From a virus: a stretch of DNA of 31,148 nt. The notes beneath the pieces are model-generated. The model was given only the letters and a program-made list of their open reading frames with translations, had not been told where the DNA came from and ran no database searches. The stretch lies in IMG/VR virus record IMGVR_UViG_3300009183_000252, positions 1 through 31,148 of that record. The stretch is one strand, 5' to 3'. Shown one piece after another: positions 30,024 to 31,148 of the stretch. Within the stretch, counting starts at the first letter, position 1, and each line of letters begins with the position of its first letter. A program made the translations under genes and the position numbers.

Positions 30024-30179
30024 TTACCCCTTAACAGGCTTTTTGAAGGCTCCGCGCCTCTGCAACTCTTTCAATGCCTCTAAATTATCTTCTGCTGCCA
30101 TTTCCATTAGAACTTGGTCAGGCATAGTTCCATAATTTAATTTAGTACAAGTATTTAGTACTGGAGTTACTTCTTCCAT
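30024..30179 (-). CDS. small protein of 51 aa between MuF and protease genes
   Basis: The product is MEEVTPVLNTCTKLNYGTMP then DQVLMEMAAEDNLEALKELQ and a basic end (RRGAFKKPVKG). The second half looks like one amphipathic helix. It overlaps the end of the MuF-type gene by 13 bases and stops ten bases before the protease ATG. I see no domain; the packing and lack of a better frame favour it being real. Confidence 0.55.
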   Translation of the reverse strand: MEEVTPVLNTCTKLNYGTMPDQVLMEMAAEDNLEALKELQRRGAFKKPVKG

Positions 30180-31148
30180 GGTTTATCCCATCCGAACGTT
30201 TGAGCCATCGCCATTACTAATGGATTAACTGATGGCTTACCTCTGTCTTGACCTACAACATAATCTAAGAACCCTTCAGCAAAGGCTTCAGAAGGGTCGC
30301 TATTGCCGTAAGTGCTCATTAGTTTAGTGCCTGCCACATCTAGGCCTAGTGATTGATAAGTGCGACTTAAAGTATCGTTGATTAACTTATCTTTAGAAGT
30401 AAAGTCCAATGGTATATCAGGGCTATCGATAGCGTGACCCCATTCATGAGTAAGAACATAAGTTCTAACCCCTGTCTTAAATTGAGCGTCCATTGCATAT
30501 CCGCCTTGCCGCATTTGATTTGGATTAAGCGCATCACCTTTAATCCACATTAACCGACCTCCTTGACCGCCTCGTACTGTCGCGCCAAAAGCCGTATCTT
30601 TAGTAACATTTGTAATATCGTCGCCTATTCTAATTACTAATTGGTCTAAGGGATATTTTTCTTGTAAGTCATCGACATCTCTCATAAACGAGGCTTCGTT
30701 AATTTCTGTATGATACGGGCTAGCAGACTGATTAGAAAAAACCACTATCTTACCATTTTTGTAAACTCTTGTAGGTTTATCTATTAAGTACCCTTCAGCA
30801 TTTAAGGCGTAATCCCTATTCCATTCCGTCTTAGTAATAACTCTTTTCTCGGACTTTCCTGTTGCTAACCTATTAGAGTCGCTAATAAAACTAACATACT
30901 CTTTATCATTCATTTGATGCCACTCGCCCTTTTGCCAGTTAGGACCCATACCGCCGCCGTGAGTTTTTTGGTTGTGGCGCCCTTGTAAATGTTTAGCAAA
31001 AGATTCTTCGGCAGGTACAATTACCGCAGTACAACGACAATTAGGGTGGGCAGGTGGCATTTGGTCGCCTGTACTAAAATTCATAGTCCACGAAATTTCC
31101 AAACCGTTCATTGGTCCGCAAACATCACAAGTTCTTTCATCTCTTGCA
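30167..31148 (-). CDS. MuF-type minor head protein fused to HExxH metallopeptidase-like domain, N-terminus outside
   Basis: The frame is open to the window edge. The visible part begins with residues ARDERTCDVCGPMNGLE and MPPAHPNCRC, the end of a MuF/SPP1 gp7-like head morphogenesis domain with its CxxC and CxC metal ligands. A KHLQGRHNQKTHG motif follows (40-52 counting from the Met at 31111), and then a 250-residue domain with VLTHEWGHAID (HExxH at 222-226) and DPSEAFAEGF (272-281) as the likely third ligand. This predicts a zinc protease. MuF proteins can carry toxin-like C-terminal domains that are packaged with the virion. A protease acting on virion or host proteins after entry is plausible; the substrate is unknown. 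Confidence 0.82.
   Translation of the reverse strand, partial: ARDERTCDVCGPMNGLEISWTMNFSTGDQMPPAHPNCRCTAVIVPAEESFAKHLQGRHNQKTHGGGMGPNWQKGEWHQMNDKEYVSFISDSNRLATGKSEKRVITKTEWNRDYALNAEGYLIDKPTRVYKNGKIVVFSNQSASPYHTEINEASFMRDVDDLQEKYPLDQLVIRIGDDITNVTKDTAFGATVRGGQGGRLMWIKGDALNPNQMRQGGYAMDAQFKTGVRTYVLTHEWGHAIDSPDIPLDFTSKDKLINDTLSRTYQSLGLDVAGTKLMSTYGNSDPSEAFAEGFLDYVVGQDRGKPSVNPLVMAMAQTFGWDKPWKK

Noticed and set aside
1-31148. tRNA genes, CRISPR arrays, insertion sequences, integrase or attachment sites
   Set aside because: I found no cloverleaf-like sequence, no regularly spaced repeats, no transposase or integrase motifs, and no direct repeats suggesting an attachment site.

Overview
The window is part of the late (structural and lysis) region of a long-tailed double-stranded DNA phage. 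All recognisable genes lie on the minus strand, so in transcription order the region runs from the right edge (31148) to the left edge (1). It looks like a siphophage: the tail-tube, gpG/gpGT chaperone, tape-measure and tail-tip genes stand in the classic order and no sheath gene is seen. The sequence is visibly AT-rich. Several proteins resemble families common in actinobacteriophages, such as the small VGIDYPPDKR protein, the DUF5047-like tail protein, the metallophosphoesterase and the small CxC-ending HTH protein. A low-GC, probably aquatic actinobacterial host is therefore my best inference, but it is not proven. Portal and terminase are not in the window, and nothing here decides whether the phage is temperate.

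Layout, right to left. (1) Head morphogenesis, 31148-28130: a MuF-type minor head protein cut by the window edge and fused to an HExxH metallopeptidase-like domain, an XkdF-type maturation protease, and small accessory proteins. (2) A cargo block, 28130-24489: a Tudor-like small protein, a DUF6065-like protein, a relative of it with TPKGYS and CPxFxD-type motifs, a three-helix membrane protein and a complete flavin-dependent halogenase. (3) A secreted, membrane-anchored protein with EF-hand-like repeats behind its own candidate promoter, then a small membrane protein and two Cys-rich proteins (24432-22211). (4) Scaffold, decoration protein and major capsid protein (22099-19850). (5) A set of small fibre or adhesin proteins (19791-16177), several sharing a short hydrophobic C-terminal tail. 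(6) A second cargo block, 16189-14407: a sulfotransferase-like gene split at a perfect -1 slippery heptamer, and another TPKGYS protein. (7) Small beta-rich proteins, head-tail connectors, an overlapping zinc-ribbon/HTH gene pair and a metallophosphoesterase (14332-10387). (8) Tail: duplicated tail-tube proteins, gpG/gpGT with a GGGAAAA frameshift site, tape measure and tail-tip proteins (10261-2132). (9) Lysis: membrane protein, holin, intrinsic terminator, a proteasome/HslV-like Ntn hydrolase, a second holin-like protein, a small basic protein and a CHAP endolysin running off the left edge.

The genes are tightly packed. Many neighbours share a one-base stop/start overlap (TAATG, TGATG or TAGTG), which suggests extensive translational coupling. 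The most unusual content is the pairing of two tailoring-type enzymes (halogenase and sulfotransferase) with members of the same TPKG-motif protein family, the proteasome-like protease inside a lysis cassette, the putative programmed frameshift in the sulfotransferase, and a peptide shared by the major capsid protein and the maturation protease.
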